Part shown: piece by piece, positions 1-6,685 of the stretch
How the letters are laid out: the number at the start of each line of letters is the position of its first letter
Position numbering within the stretch: position 1 is the first letter of the stretch
DNA from: Solobacterium sp. UBA636
GTDB lineage: Bacteria > Bacillota_I > Bacilli_A > Erysipelotrichales > Erysipelotrichaceae
Assembly (NCBI GenBank): GCA_002299675.1
Contig: DBOW01000120.1
Span: 1 to 8,384, forward strand
Direction: 5' to 3'
DNA length: 8,384 bases
The notes under the pieces: generated by a model
Told to the model about the DNA's origin: nothing
The model's database searches: none
What the model saw: only the letters and a program-made list of their open reading frames with translations
Position numbers and translations under genes: made by a program

Positions 1-837
1 ACATTAGGATCAAATGGCGAATCAATTATTGACTTTACTATCTATGACGCAATTAAAGCTGGTTTTGAAAAACTGGTACTGATTATTCGTAAGGAACATG
101 AAGAAATATTCGAACAGCATATTGCCGGCAAAGTAAGACCATTCATTGAAGTAGAATATGCTTATCAGGATTTAAAAGATATCCCAGAAGGAATAGAAAT
201 ACCAGCTGAGCGTACAAAACCGTGGGGTACAACTCATGCGCTTCTTTCATGCAGAAATATCCTTAAAGATGAATGCTTTATTGTCTGCAATGCCGATGAC
301 TTCTATGGCTTAGATTCTTTTAAGAAAGTAGCAGCCTTCTTTGACGAATCAAAAGATGAAGATGAATACTGTATGGTTGGCTACAAAGTTGAAAATACTC
401 TTTCAGATAACGGAACAGTTACCCGTGGAGTATGCAGAAAAGATGAAAACGGCTGCCTGACTACAATAAAAGAAACAATGGACATCAGATACAACGATGA
501 ACACACAGCAATCACATCCAGTGAAGGCATTCTCGAAGAAGGAACACCTGTATCTATGAACTTCTGGGGCTTTAAGCCAGGCATCATCGCCAAACTTAAC
601 GAAATCTTCAAAGAAGAACTGCCAGAAGGAATAAAAACAAACCCATTAAAATATGAAGCCCTGCTTCCAAATCATGTTGGAAGACTGGTAAAGGAAGGCA
701 AATGCACAGTCAAAGTACTTACATCTGAAGACTCCTGGTTTGGTGTAACCTATAAAGAAGACAAACCATTTGTGGTAGAAAAAATCCAGAGCTTCAAAGA
801 TAAGGGACTTTATCCTTTCGATCTCTGGAAAAAATAA
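1..837 (+). CDS. Nucleotidyltransferase family protein, 5'-truncated by window edge
   Basis: The reading frame is open from base 1 and ends with TAA at 835-837, leaving 278 residues. The true start and the glycine-rich nucleotide-binding loop (GxGxR-like) lie upstream of the window, and I estimate 20-30 residues are missing. Visible landmarks are a LGSNGESIIDF segment at the very start, KPWGTTHA at visible residues 73-80, and FIVCNADDFYG with the NADD metal/nucleotide-binding acidic pair at residues 97-100. These fit the GT-A-like fold of NDP-sugar pyrophosphorylases, which join a sugar phosphate to an NTP. Members of this subgroup are usually annotated only as nucleotidyltransferase, so the substrate cannot be named. 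The protein is cytoplasmic, with no membrane segments. An internal ATG at 373 opens a shorter ORF, but the NADD motif lies upstream of it, so it is not the start. The gene converges on uppP and ends at a shared hairpin terminator. Confidence 0.88.
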   Translation, partial: TLGSNGESIIDFTIYDAIKAGFEKLVLIIRKEHEEIFEQHIAGKVRPFIEVEYAYQDLKDIPEGIEIPAERTKPWGTTHALLSCRNILKDECFIVCNADDFYGLDSFKKVAAFFDESKDEDEYCMVGYKVENTLSDNGTVTRGVCRKDENGCLTTIKETMDIRYNDEHTAITSSEGILEEGTPVSMNFWGFKPGIIAKLNEIFKEELPEGIKTNPLKYEALLPNHVGRLVKEGKCTVKVLTSEDSWFGVTYKEDKPFVVEKIQSFKDKGLYPFDLWKK

Positions 838-844
838 TGTAACC

Positions 845-870
845 AAAAAAAGAGCTTTCGCTCTTTTTTT
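845..870. terminator. Bidirectional Rho-independent terminator between nucleotidyltransferase and uppP
   Basis: A five-base-pair core stem AGAGC/GCTCT (851-855 with 860-864) closes a four-base loop. It is flanked by an A run at 845-850 and a T run at 865-870 that can extend the stem or act as U-tracts. Because the A and T tracts are symmetrical, the hairpin can end transcription on both strands. It lies 7 bases after the plus-strand stop and 5 bases after the uppP stop on the minus strand. Confidence 0.85.
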
Positions 871-875
871 CATGC

Positions 876-1715
876 CTAGATAATTTCAAATAATAGACAG
901 ACTGCAATAATTACAGCCAGCACAATGCGGTAAATACCAAAGGCTGTAAAATCATGCTTCTTAATATATTTCAGCAGTGATTTGATTGCCACAACCGAAA
1001 CCACAAAAGCTACCACCATTCCAGTTAACAGAATAGCTATTCCCGCAAAATCAAGAGACATCTTAAGCTTTATAAGTTTCAGCAAAGATGCACCAAACAT
1101 CATTGGAATTGCCAGGAAGAAAGAAAATTCCGAAGCTACTCTGCGGCTGCAGCCTACAATTGAAGCACCCAGGATGGTTGAACCTGAACGCGAGGTGCCA
1201 GGTATCAGTGCCAGCATCTGGAAAGCACCAATCTTTAAAGCTGTCAGATAATCAAGGTCGTTCAGATTTTTAATGTTTGCAGGTTTCTTAGTCTTTTCAA
1301 TGATAATAAACAGCACACCGTAAACAAATAAAGTAATCGCAACTGTAAGAGGATTATAAAGATAAGAATCAATAATATCATCAAACAGCAGGCCTACAAT
1401 AGCTGCCGGTACAGCAGCTACCAGTACCTTGGACCATAAAATCCAGGTATCTTTTTTCTGTTCAGCACTCTTTTTTGGTGAAAATGGATTAAGCTTATGA
1501 AAATACAGAAGCAGAACCGCAATAATTGATCCCAGCTGTATTACTACCATAAACATATCGACAAATTCCTTATTCACCACCGGATCTGGATAAACAGTCA
1601 GTGGCATAAAGGCATCAACCAGTATCATATGACCTGTAGATGAAATTGGCAGCCATTCAGTAATTCCCTGAACAATGCCCAGTACTATCGTTTTTAAAAG
1701 CTCAATAATAAACAT
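876..1715 (-). CDS. uppP: Undecaprenyl-diphosphate phosphatase (UppP/BacA family)
   Basis: This is a 279-residue polytopic membrane protein, a normal length for UppP. The family removes a phosphate from undecaprenyl diphosphate at the membrane, regenerating the lipid carrier for peptidoglycan and teichoic-acid precursors, and overexpression is known to give bacitracin resistance. Both family signatures are present: the (E/Q)xxxE motif as Q16-G-I-T-E20, running into PISSTGH with H29, and PGTSRSGST at residues 172-180 with R176. Q in place of the first E is an accepted variant of the motif. Several hydrophobic segments follow (about 53-72, 95-111, 122-140, 193-213, 222-244 and 259-278). The ATG at 1713-1715 is supported by a GAGGAAG Shine-Dalgarno 5 nt upstream. 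The gene stands alone as a monocistronic unit, with its own promoter at one end and the bidirectional hairpin at the other. Confidence 0.96.
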   Translation of the reverse strand: MFIIELLKTIVLGIVQGITEWLPISSTGHMILVDAFMPLTVYPDPVVNKEFVDMFMVVIQLGSIIAVLLLYFHKLNPFSPKKSAEQKKDTWILWSKVLVAAVPAAIVGLLFDDIIDSYLYNPLTVAITLFVYGVLFIIIEKTKKPANIKNLNDLDYLTALKIGAFQMLALIPGTSRSGSTILGASIVGCSRRVASEFSFFLAIPMMFGASLLKLIKLKMSLDFAGIAILLTGMVVAFVVSVVAIKSLLKYIKKHDFTAFGIYRIVLAVIIAVCLLFEII

Positions 1716-1720
1716 AATTA

Positions 1721-1727
1721 CTTCCTC
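1721..1727 (-). promoter_or_regulatory. Ribosome binding site of uppP
   Basis: Read on the minus strand this is GAGGAAG, 5 nt before the uppP ATG. It fixes the start codon and contrasts with the absence of any such site before the divergent VOC gene. Confidence 0.75.
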
Positions 1728-1737
1728 ACAAGTATCT

Positions 1738-1743
1738 ATTATA
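1738..1743 (-). promoter_or_regulatory. Probable -10 box of the uppP promoter
   Basis: The minus strand reads TATAAT, a perfect -10 consensus. It would place transcription start near 1731, giving a leader of about 16 nt that contains the Shine-Dalgarno site. No good -35 is visible 16-18 bp upstream (TCCAAA at the 17-bp position), though the upstream DNA is very A/T rich, including runs of A on this strand. The -10 is likely; the -35 is uncertain. Confidence 0.55.
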
Positions 1744-1834
1744 CTTAAGTAAACATTATTTTTGGAACATTTAGCTTTTTTTGTTGATTAATTTGTCTTT
1801 TTTAGTAAACATAATAATTTGTATAAATAAAATG

Positions 1835-1840
1835 TATAAT
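1835..1840 (+). promoter_or_regulatory. Probable -10 box of the VOC gene (leaderless arrangement)
   Basis: TATAAT lies exactly 6 nt before the ATG at 1847. With the usual 6-7 nt between the -10 hexamer and the start point, transcription would begin at or next to the A of the start codon. No -35 resembling TTGACA is seen at 16-18 bp. A TG sits directly before the hexamer, which is one base away from a true extended -10. Confidence 0.55.
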
Positions 1841-1846
1841 TATGCC

Positions 1847-2236
1847 ATGAACACAAAAATAGACCATATTGCGATGTATGTTGACGACCTCGAGGGAGCC
1901 AAAAACTTTTTTCTTAAGTATTTTGACGCAACATGCAGCCCGAAATATCATAATCCCTCAACCGACTTCAAATCATACTACATATCTTTTAATGGAGATA
2001 CAAGACTTGAAATAATGACTAAACCATTAATGGAAGACAGACCAAAACATTTAAGCCGTACAGGTTTTATTCATCTTTGTATTTCTGTAGGTGATAAAGA
2101 AACAGTTGACTCTCTTTCAGCGAGGCTTCAGGAAGATGGCTATAAAATAATCTCCGGGCCAAGAAGAACAGGCGATGGCTATTATGAAAGCTGCATTATT
2201 GCCTTTGAAGACAACCAGATAGAAATTACCATTTAG
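1847..2236 (+). CDS. VOC family (glyoxalase/bleomycin-resistance-like) protein
   Basis: This is a 129-residue cytoplasmic protein made of two beta-alpha-beta-beta-beta half repeats, the normal size for single-chain members of the vicinal oxygen chelate superfamily. It opens with KIDHIAMYV and the second half carries FIHLCISVG, GDGYYES and a terminal NQIEITI. The four positions that usually bind the divalent metal are filled: H7, E55, H76 and E126. An active metalloenzyme such as a glyoxalase I is therefore possible, but the substrate cannot be deduced. The frame is open to an ATG at 1781, but those extra 22 codons read through the promoter-like A/T-rich region and encode an atypical hydrophobic stretch; homologs normally start just before the IDH motif. 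There is no Shine-Dalgarno before 1847, so translation is probably leaderless. A terminator overlaps the stop codon. Confidence 0.9.
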   Translation: MNTKIDHIAMYVDDLEGAKNFFLKYFDATCSPKYHNPSTDFKSYYISFNGDTRLEIMTKPLMEDRPKHLSRTGFIHLCISVGDKETVDSLSARLQEDGYKIISGPRRTGDGYYESCIIAFEDNQIEITI

Positions 2237-2257
2237 TAATCGAAAGATTACTTTTTT
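2235..2257 (+). terminator. Rho-independent terminator of the VOC gene
   Basis: A seven-base-pair stem AGTAATC/GATTACT (2235-2241 with 2246-2252) closes a stable GAAA tetraloop and is followed by a T run to 2257. The 5' arm starts inside the TAG stop codon (2234-2236), so there is no 3' untranslated spacer. Confidence 0.85.
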
Positions 2258-2262
2258 CATCG

Positions 2263-2285
2263 AAAAAGCCATCATTCGATGGCTT
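2263..2285 (-). terminator. Rho-independent terminator of the purA-purB-lrp-aminotransferase operon
   Basis: Read on the minus strand, an eight-base-pair stem AAGCCATC/GATGGCTT (arms at 2285-2278 and 2273-2266) closes a four-base loop and runs into a T tract. The 5' arm begins within the aminotransferase TAA stop (2286-2284). It marks the end of the operon. Confidence 0.85.
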
Positions 2286-3450
2286 ACATGTTGTTTCTTG
2301 TTTCCTCAACAAATTCTCTTATCAGATTGATTGCCTTCATCAAAGACTTCATTGAATAGGCATATGAACATCTGATGAAGTATTTGCCAGATTGTCCAAA
2401 GGCATCACCAGGTACAACCGCTACCTTTTTAGCTTCCAGAAGTTTCATGGCAAATTCCTGTCCATCCATACCCAGCGATCCAACGCAGGGCATAATATAG
2501 AAGGCTCCCTTAGGTTCAAAACATTCAAGGCCCATATCTTTAAAGGAATTATACATAAAGACTCTTCGCCTGTTGTATTCATCACGCATTTCCTTTACGA
2601 AAGCATAATCATTAAGTTTACCCTTTTTTAAACCTTCCAGGGCTGCGTATTGCGAAAAGATCGGTGCACAGATAATGGCATACTGGTGAATCTTTAACAT
2701 TGCCTTATACAGATCACCTTTGCAGCAGACATAGCCGACACGCCAGCCTGTCATCGCAAAAGCCTTGGAGAAACCATTAATCAGCACGCATGGTATATCA
2801 TAGCTGCAGATTGAAACATGTTTCTGTCCATAAGTAAGTTCTGCATAGATTTCATCAGAGATAACCAGTATTTCATGTTTCTTGATAACTGGCAGGATAG
2901 CCTCAATCTGTTCGGCTGTCATAATGCCACCGGTTGGATTGTTTGGATATGGAAATATCAGCGCCTTGGTCTTTGGAGTAATTACTTTTTCAAGTTCTTC
3001 GGCTGTAATAATAAAACCGTTGTCCGATACACATTTAACCGGTACTGGAACTCCACCGCATAATTCGATACATGGTGCATATGATACATAAGATGGATCT
3101 GGCACCAGCACTTCATCACCTGGGTCGATTACAGCTCTTAAAGATACATCAATAGCCTCTGAAGCACCAATGGTAACCATTACTTCCTCTGGCTTATAGT
3201 CAAGATTAAAGCGTTTAAGGTATTCAGCTATTTCCTTTTTCAGTTCAGGAAGTCCAGCATTGCCTGTATAGGTAGTTCTTCCCTGTTTGATAGCGGTTAT
3301 GCCACCGCTGGAAATCTGCCAGGGAGTGACGAAATCCGGTTCACCCACACCCAGTGAAATAATATCTGGTGATCCGGCACATAAATCAAAAAACTTACGG
3401 ATGCCGCTGGGCTTCAGGTCTCTGGCTGTTTTCGATACAAAATCTCTCAT
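2284..3450 (-). CDS. PLP-dependent class I/II aminotransferase, AlaT (YugH)-like
   Basis: This is a 388-residue fold-type I aminotransferase, the usual length for the family, and cytoplasmic. Visible residues are the substrate-binding loop ISLGVGEPDF (31-40), NNPTGG (170-175), D199 in VISDEIY contacting the PLP ring nitrogen, Y202, the Schiff-base lysine K229 in GFSKAFAMTGWRVGY with phosphate-binding R237, and R360 in the C-terminal FIRCSYA for the substrate carboxylate. The N-terminal PSGIRKFFDL followed by ISLGVGEPDFVTPW resembles Bacillus YugH (AlaT), whose neighbour YugG is an Lrp-type regulator, the same pairing as here. Glutamate-pyruvate (alanine) or aspartate transamination is therefore the best guess, but specificity is not readable from sequence. 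Its ATG overlaps the lrp stop as ATGA and no good Shine-Dalgarno is seen, so translation is probably coupled. It is the last gene of the operon. Confidence 0.92.
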   Translation of the reverse strand: MRDFVSKTARDLKPSGIRKFFDLCAGSPDIISLGVGEPDFVTPWQISSGGITAIKQGRTTYTGNAGLPELKKEIAEYLKRFNLDYKPEEVMVTIGASEAIDVSLRAVIDPGDEVLVPDPSYVSYAPCIELCGGVPVPVKCVSDNGFIITAEELEKVITPKTKALIFPYPNNPTGGIMTAEQIEAILPVIKKHEILVISDEIYAELTYGQKHVSICSYDIPCVLINGFSKAFAMTGWRVGYVCCKGDLYKAMLKIHQYAIICAPIFSQYAALEGLKKGKLNDYAFVKEMRDEYNRRRVFMYNSFKDMGLECFEPKGAFYIMPCVGSLGMDGQEFAMKLLEAKKVAVVPGDAFGQSGKYFIRCSYAYSMKSLMKAINLIREFVEETRNNM

Positions 3451-3929
3451 AGGGCCATCTGTCTTTCTCTATCATTGATTTTCAGACAGACTGCGCCATC
3501 AACCTTATAGTTCTTTAATACAAAGTGTGTTGATACATTGACAATACCATCAATCTGCGAAAGCTTCTCTGAAATGAAATTTGAAATATCAATCAGATTA
3601 TTGCCCTCCACAAACAAAGCCAGGTCAAAGGCACCAGACATCAGATACATAGTCTTAATTTCATCAAACTGACACAGTTCCTCAGCAATCTTATCAAAAC
3701 CATACATGGCCTGTGGAGTTACCTTAACTTCAATAAAGGCATTGACCTTCTTGTTGCCTTCCATATTCACAACTGCACCATATTTCAGAATAGTGCCGTT
3801 TTTCTCCAGCTTCTCAATAACTTCTGCAACCTCTTTTTCGCTGCAGGAAACTATTAAAGATATCTCCTTATTTGTATAGTGAGAATTCTCACATAAACAG
3901 TCAAGAATTTTCTGTTCTAATTCGTTCAT
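3447..3929 (-). CDS. Lrp/AsnC family transcriptional regulator
   Basis: This is a 160-residue protein with the two-part Lrp/AsnC architecture. An N-terminal winged helix-turn-helix (about residues 3-58, recognition helix region near SEKEVAEVIEKLEKNGTI) precedes a C-terminal ligand-sensing RAM domain (about 62-145), including VTPQAMYGFDKIAEEL and the YLMSGAFDLALFVEG strand-turn that commonly precedes the effector pocket. The C-terminal THFVLKNYKVDG resembles Bacillus YugG (AlaR), an activator of the adjacent aminotransferase gene. By that analogy it may sense an amino acid such as alanine and control this operon or the aminotransferase. It has a strong Shine-Dalgarno, lies 8 nt downstream of purB and overlaps the aminotransferase by 4 nt. 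No palindromic operator was identified. Confidence 0.92.
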   Translation of the reverse strand: MNELEQKILDCLCENSHYTNKEISLIVSCSEKEVAEVIEKLEKNGTILKYGAVVNMEGNKKVNAFIEVKVTPQAMYGFDKIAEELCQFDEIKTMYLMSGAFDLALFVEGNNLIDISNFISEKLSQIDGIVNVSTHFVLKNYKVDGAVCLKINDRERQMAL

Positions 3930-3933
3930 TCTG

Positions 3934-3939
3934 CCCCCT
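3934..3939 (-). promoter_or_regulatory. Ribosome binding site of the lrp-like gene, overlapping the purB stop
   Basis: The minus strand reads AGGGGG, 4 nt before the ATG and sharing bases with the TAG stop of purB (3940-3938). It is one of the few clear Shine-Dalgarno sites inside the operon and supports the ATG at 3927-3929. Ribosomes finishing purB would be released right on it. Confidence 0.65.
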
Positions 3940-5347
3940 ATAAATTAATGTTGTCCTCTACCTTTTCCAGATCTTTCAGATAAGGCTTAAGCATCTTATT
4001 AAAATTATCAACCTGACTCACGCATCTGCCAATATAAAGTGATGGCTCAAGAATACCATCAAGCTCATCCTTTTCTAAACCAATATCGCTGTTAAGAAGA
4101 ATATCCAGCAGGTCGTTGGCCTTGCCTTCCTTGATATGATTATTGGCTTCAATAGATGCCTGACGTATTACCTCATGAACCTCCTGACGGTTCTTGCCCT
4201 TCTTTACTGCCTCCATCATGATGTTTTCGGTGGCAATAAATGGCATATATTCATTTAAAGTCTTCTCTATAATCTTTTTATTGACAACCAGACCGTTGGT
4301 TACATTTGAACAAAGCCTTAAAATCGCATCTGTACAAAGGAAACCCTCAGGCATTGAAATACGTCTGACAGCTGAGTCATCAAGCGTTCTTTCAAGCCAC
4401 TGCACAGCTGCAGTCTGAGTGGCATTTAAAGAATCGTTCATTAAATATCTCGAAAGTGAACAGATTCTCTCGCTCCTCATTGGATTACGCTTATAGGCCA
4501 TGGCACTTGAACCAATCTGATTCTTCTCAAAAGGTTCCTCCAGAAGGTGTTCATGCTGAAGTAAACGAATATCATTAGCCATGCGATAGGCTGACTGACC
4601 AATGCCGGATAGAACATTTAAAATACGCATATCCATCTTTCTTGGATAAGTCTGTCCTGATACTGTCACAATTGAATCAAAACCAAAGTCAGAGGCAATC
4701 ATTTTATTCATCTCATCAATTTTTGCCTCATCATTATCAAAAAGATCCATAAACGAAGCCTCAGTACCTGTCGTACCACGACAGCCAAAGAAATACATTG
4801 AATCAATCAGATAATCAAGATCGTTAAGATCGCTCAAAAAATCCTGTGCCCACAAAGTGGCTCTCTTGCCGACTGTCACAAGCTGAGCTGGCTGATAGTG
4901 TGTATAGCCAAGAGTTGGCAGACCCTTATATTCATCCGCAAACTTATAAAGATTGTTTAATACATTAACCAGTTCCTTGCGGACATATTTCAGAGCATCA
5001 CGATAAATAACCAGATCTGAATTATCAGTTACATAACATGAAGTTGCGCCAAGATGAATGATACCTGCAGCCTTTGGAGCTACAAGACCATAGGCGTAGA
5101 CATGGGCCATAACATCATGTCTTACTTCTTTTTCTCTTGCCTTTACTGCATCATAATCAATATTGGAAACATTATCTTCGAGCTCTTTAATCTGCTCATC
5201 TGTAATATCTAAACCAAGCTTCTTCTCAGCTTTAGCCAGAGAAATCCAGAGCTTTCTCCATATTATAGAACGATGTTCATTAGAAAAAAGCTCTAGCATA
5301 TATTCCGAAGCATATCTGCTTCCAAGTGGTGATTCATACTTATTCAT
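3938..5347 (-). CDS. purB: Adenylosuccinate lyase
   Basis: This is a 469-residue cytoplasmic enzyme of the fumarase/aspartase superfamily, active as a homotetramer. It splits adenylosuccinate to AMP and fumarate and, in de novo purine synthesis, SAICAR to AICAR. Visible motifs are RHDVMAH (76-82), GATSCYVTDN (100-109), TLGYTHYQPAQ with catalytic H150, and the flexible signature loop GSSAMAYKRNP (279-289) with the S280/S281 pair. The segments EEPFEKNQIGSSAMAYKRN, ERTLDDSA and FIATENIMM, with a long C-terminal tail, look like the longer ADSL-type enzymes of animals rather than the shorter (about 430-residue) Bacillus PurB. The start overlaps the purA stop by one base (TAATG) and no Shine-Dalgarno lies at the right distance, so translation probably depends on ribosomes terminating on purA. 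Confidence 0.97.
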   Translation of the reverse strand: MNKYESPLGSRYASEYMLELFSNEHRSIIWRKLWISLAKAEKKLGLDITDEQIKELEDNVSNIDYDAVKAREKEVRHDVMAHVYAYGLVAPKAAGIIHLGATSCYVTDNSDLVIYRDALKYVRKELVNVLNNLYKFADEYKGLPTLGYTHYQPAQLVTVGKRATLWAQDFLSDLNDLDYLIDSMYFFGCRGTTGTEASFMDLFDNDEAKIDEMNKMIASDFGFDSIVTVSGQTYPRKMDMRILNVLSGIGQSAYRMANDIRLLQHEHLLEEPFEKNQIGSSAMAYKRNPMRSERICSLSRYLMNDSLNATQTAAVQWLERTLDDSAVRRISMPEGFLCTDAILRLCSNVTNGLVVNKKIIEKTLNEYMPFIATENIMMEAVKKGKNRQEVHEVIRQASIEANNHIKEGKANDLLDILLNSDIGLEKDELDGILEPSLYIGRCVSQVDNFNKMLKPYLKDLEKVEDNINL

Positions 5348-6633
5348 TAGCGAATAATAATTGCGTCCCTTTCAGCGCCTACTGATACATAGCCAATATG
5401 AGTGCCAATCTGTTTCTCAACATATAAAACATATTCCTGACAGGCCTTTGGAAGATCCTCAAACTTTCTTACCTTGGAAATATCTTCCTTCCATCCATCA
5501 ACATATTCAATAACTGGTTCAGCCTTGGAAAGAATAGTTGCGAATGGGAAATCATCGGTCAGTTCCCCATTGATCTTATATTTTGTACATACCGGAATCT
5601 TATCCATATAAGAGAGAACATCAAGCTTGGTAAAGGCAACATTAGTTGTGCCCTGAGCCTTGCAGCCATATCTTGTAGCTACTATATCCAATGGGCCAAC
5701 CCTTCTTGGTCTTCCGGTCTTGGCACCATATTCGCCACCTGCTTCTCTTAATTTTTCAGCCTCTTCGCCAAACCATTCAGCTGTAAAAGGTCCCTCACCT
5801 ACGCAGGTTGAATAAGCCTTAACTACACCTACAACCTCCTCAGGTCTAAGTGAAGGAATACCAGAGCCAACTGGTGCATAGGCGGCCAGTGTATTTGATG
5901 AAGTTGTATATGGATAAATACCAAGATCAATATCTCTTAAAGCACCAAGCTGAGCCTCAAAAAGAATTGACTTATTCTCATGATAATAGGCATTATCAAG
6001 ATATTTAGAAACATTATGAATATAAGGTCTGATCTTAGTTCCATATTCCTCAAACCAGTTCATAATCTCATCAAGAGTATAGCCTTTAGCTCCATATACC
6101 TTTTCAATTGTCAGATTCTTCCATTCCAGAATATCCTTTATTTTTTCTCTTAAAACCTCAGGATAAAGAAGATCACCAGCCAGCACAGTCTTTTTCTGAT
6201 ACTTATCAGAATAGAATGGGGCAATACCTGATTTGGTTGAACCATATTTCTTATCCTTTAAACGCTCCTCTTCCAGGCAATCCAGCTTAACATGCCATGG
6301 TAAAAGAAGTGATGCACGGTCACTTATCATAAAATTGTCAGGTGTAAGTTCCACACCCTTGGAAGCTACATCAGTCATCTCCTTAGATAAAGCCTCTATA
6401 TCTACCGCAACACCATTGCCAAGGATATTCATAACTCCATCTCTGAAGATTCCTGAAGGCAAAAGATGAAGAGCGAACTTGCCCTTGTCATTAACGATAG
6501 TATGGCCAGCATTACCGCCACCCTGATATCTGATTACTATATCATAGTCCTCAGTTAAAAGGTCTACCATTCTTCCTTTTCCTTCATCTCCCCAGTTAAC
6601 GCCAACGATTGCGCATGATTTAAATTTCTTCAT
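5347..6633 (-). CDS. purA: Adenylosuccinate synthetase
   Basis: This is a 428-residue cytoplasmic enzyme joining IMP and aspartate with GTP hydrolysis to give adenylosuccinate, the committed step to AMP; purB next door does the following step. The N-terminal loop WGDEGKGR carries catalytic D16 and K19; NAGH gives H44 as the second catalytic residue. Further along are TTSSNT (243-248), TGRPRR (306-311, the aspartate loop) and TKLD (335-338, guanine recognition). Two loops differ from the textbook enzyme: GSTKSGIAPFYSDK (131-144) where GTTxRGIGPAY is usual, and EAQLGALRDIDLG (226-238) where EGAQGxxLDIDxG is usual. I recall the same kind of loops from clostridial PurA proteins, so this looks like a lineage variant and not decay. 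The ATG at 6631-6633 has a GGGAGAG ribosome site 7 nt upstream. It is the first gene of a four-gene operon. Confidence 0.96.
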   Translation of the reverse strand: MKKFKSCAIVGVNWGDEGKGRMVDLLTEDYDIVIRYQGGGNAGHTIVNDKGKFALHLLPSGIFRDGVMNILGNGVAVDIEALSKEMTDVASKGVELTPDNFMISDRASLLLPWHVKLDCLEEERLKDKKYGSTKSGIAPFYSDKYQKKTVLAGDLLYPEVLREKIKDILEWKNLTIEKVYGAKGYTLDEIMNWFEEYGTKIRPYIHNVSKYLDNAYYHENKSILFEAQLGALRDIDLGIYPYTTSSNTLAAYAPVGSGIPSLRPEEVVGVVKAYSTCVGEGPFTAEWFGEEAEKLREAGGEYGAKTGRPRRVGPLDIVATRYGCKAQGTTNVAFTKLDVLSYMDKIPVCTKYKINGELTDDFPFATILSKAEPVIEYVDGWKEDISKVRKFEDLPKACQEYVLYVEKQIGTHIGYVSVGAERDAIIIR

Positions 6634-6640
6634 AACAATT

Positions 6641-6647
6641 CTCTCCC
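6641..6647 (-). promoter_or_regulatory. Ribosome binding site of purA
   Basis: The minus strand reads GGGAGAG, 7 nt before the purA ATG. It supports the chosen start and shows that purA, unlike its divergent neighbour, has a conventional leader. Confidence 0.7.
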
Positions 6648-6656
6648 TGCCATAAC

Positions 6657-6685
6657 ATTAAAATTATCTCATATTTTGATGTAAA
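6657..6685 (-). promoter_or_regulatory. Candidate promoter of the purA operon
   Basis: On the minus strand TTTACA (6685-6680) and TTTAAT (6662-6657) are separated by 17 bp, each one mismatch from the sigma-A consensus. Transcription would start near 6650, giving a 17-nt leader that just holds the ribosome site. The mismatch at the second -10 base is unfavourable, and an alternative GATAAT (6668-6663) exists with a 20-bp spacer to TAGACA. No PurR box (CGAA/TTCG-type pair) or riboswitch fits this short leader. Confidence 0.4.

Noticed and set aside
373..837. A short complete ORF starting inside the nucleotidyltransferase.
   Set aside because: The frame is open from base 1 and the conserved KPWGT and NADD motifs lie upstream of this ATG.
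982..1273. Plus-strand ORFs antisense to uppP.
   Set aside because: They are low-complexity translations opposite a well-supported gene and have no ribosome sites or family features.
876..1715. Q16 replacing the first glutamate of the UppP active-site motif, as a possible loss of function.
   Set aside because: The family motif is defined as (E/Q)xxxE. E20, H29 and R176 are all present, so the enzyme is expected to be active.
1781..1846. Upstream ATG start extending the VOC protein by 22 residues.
   Set aside because: The extension is an A/T-rich translation of the promoter region, has no Shine-Dalgarno, and VOC proteins start just before the IDH motif.
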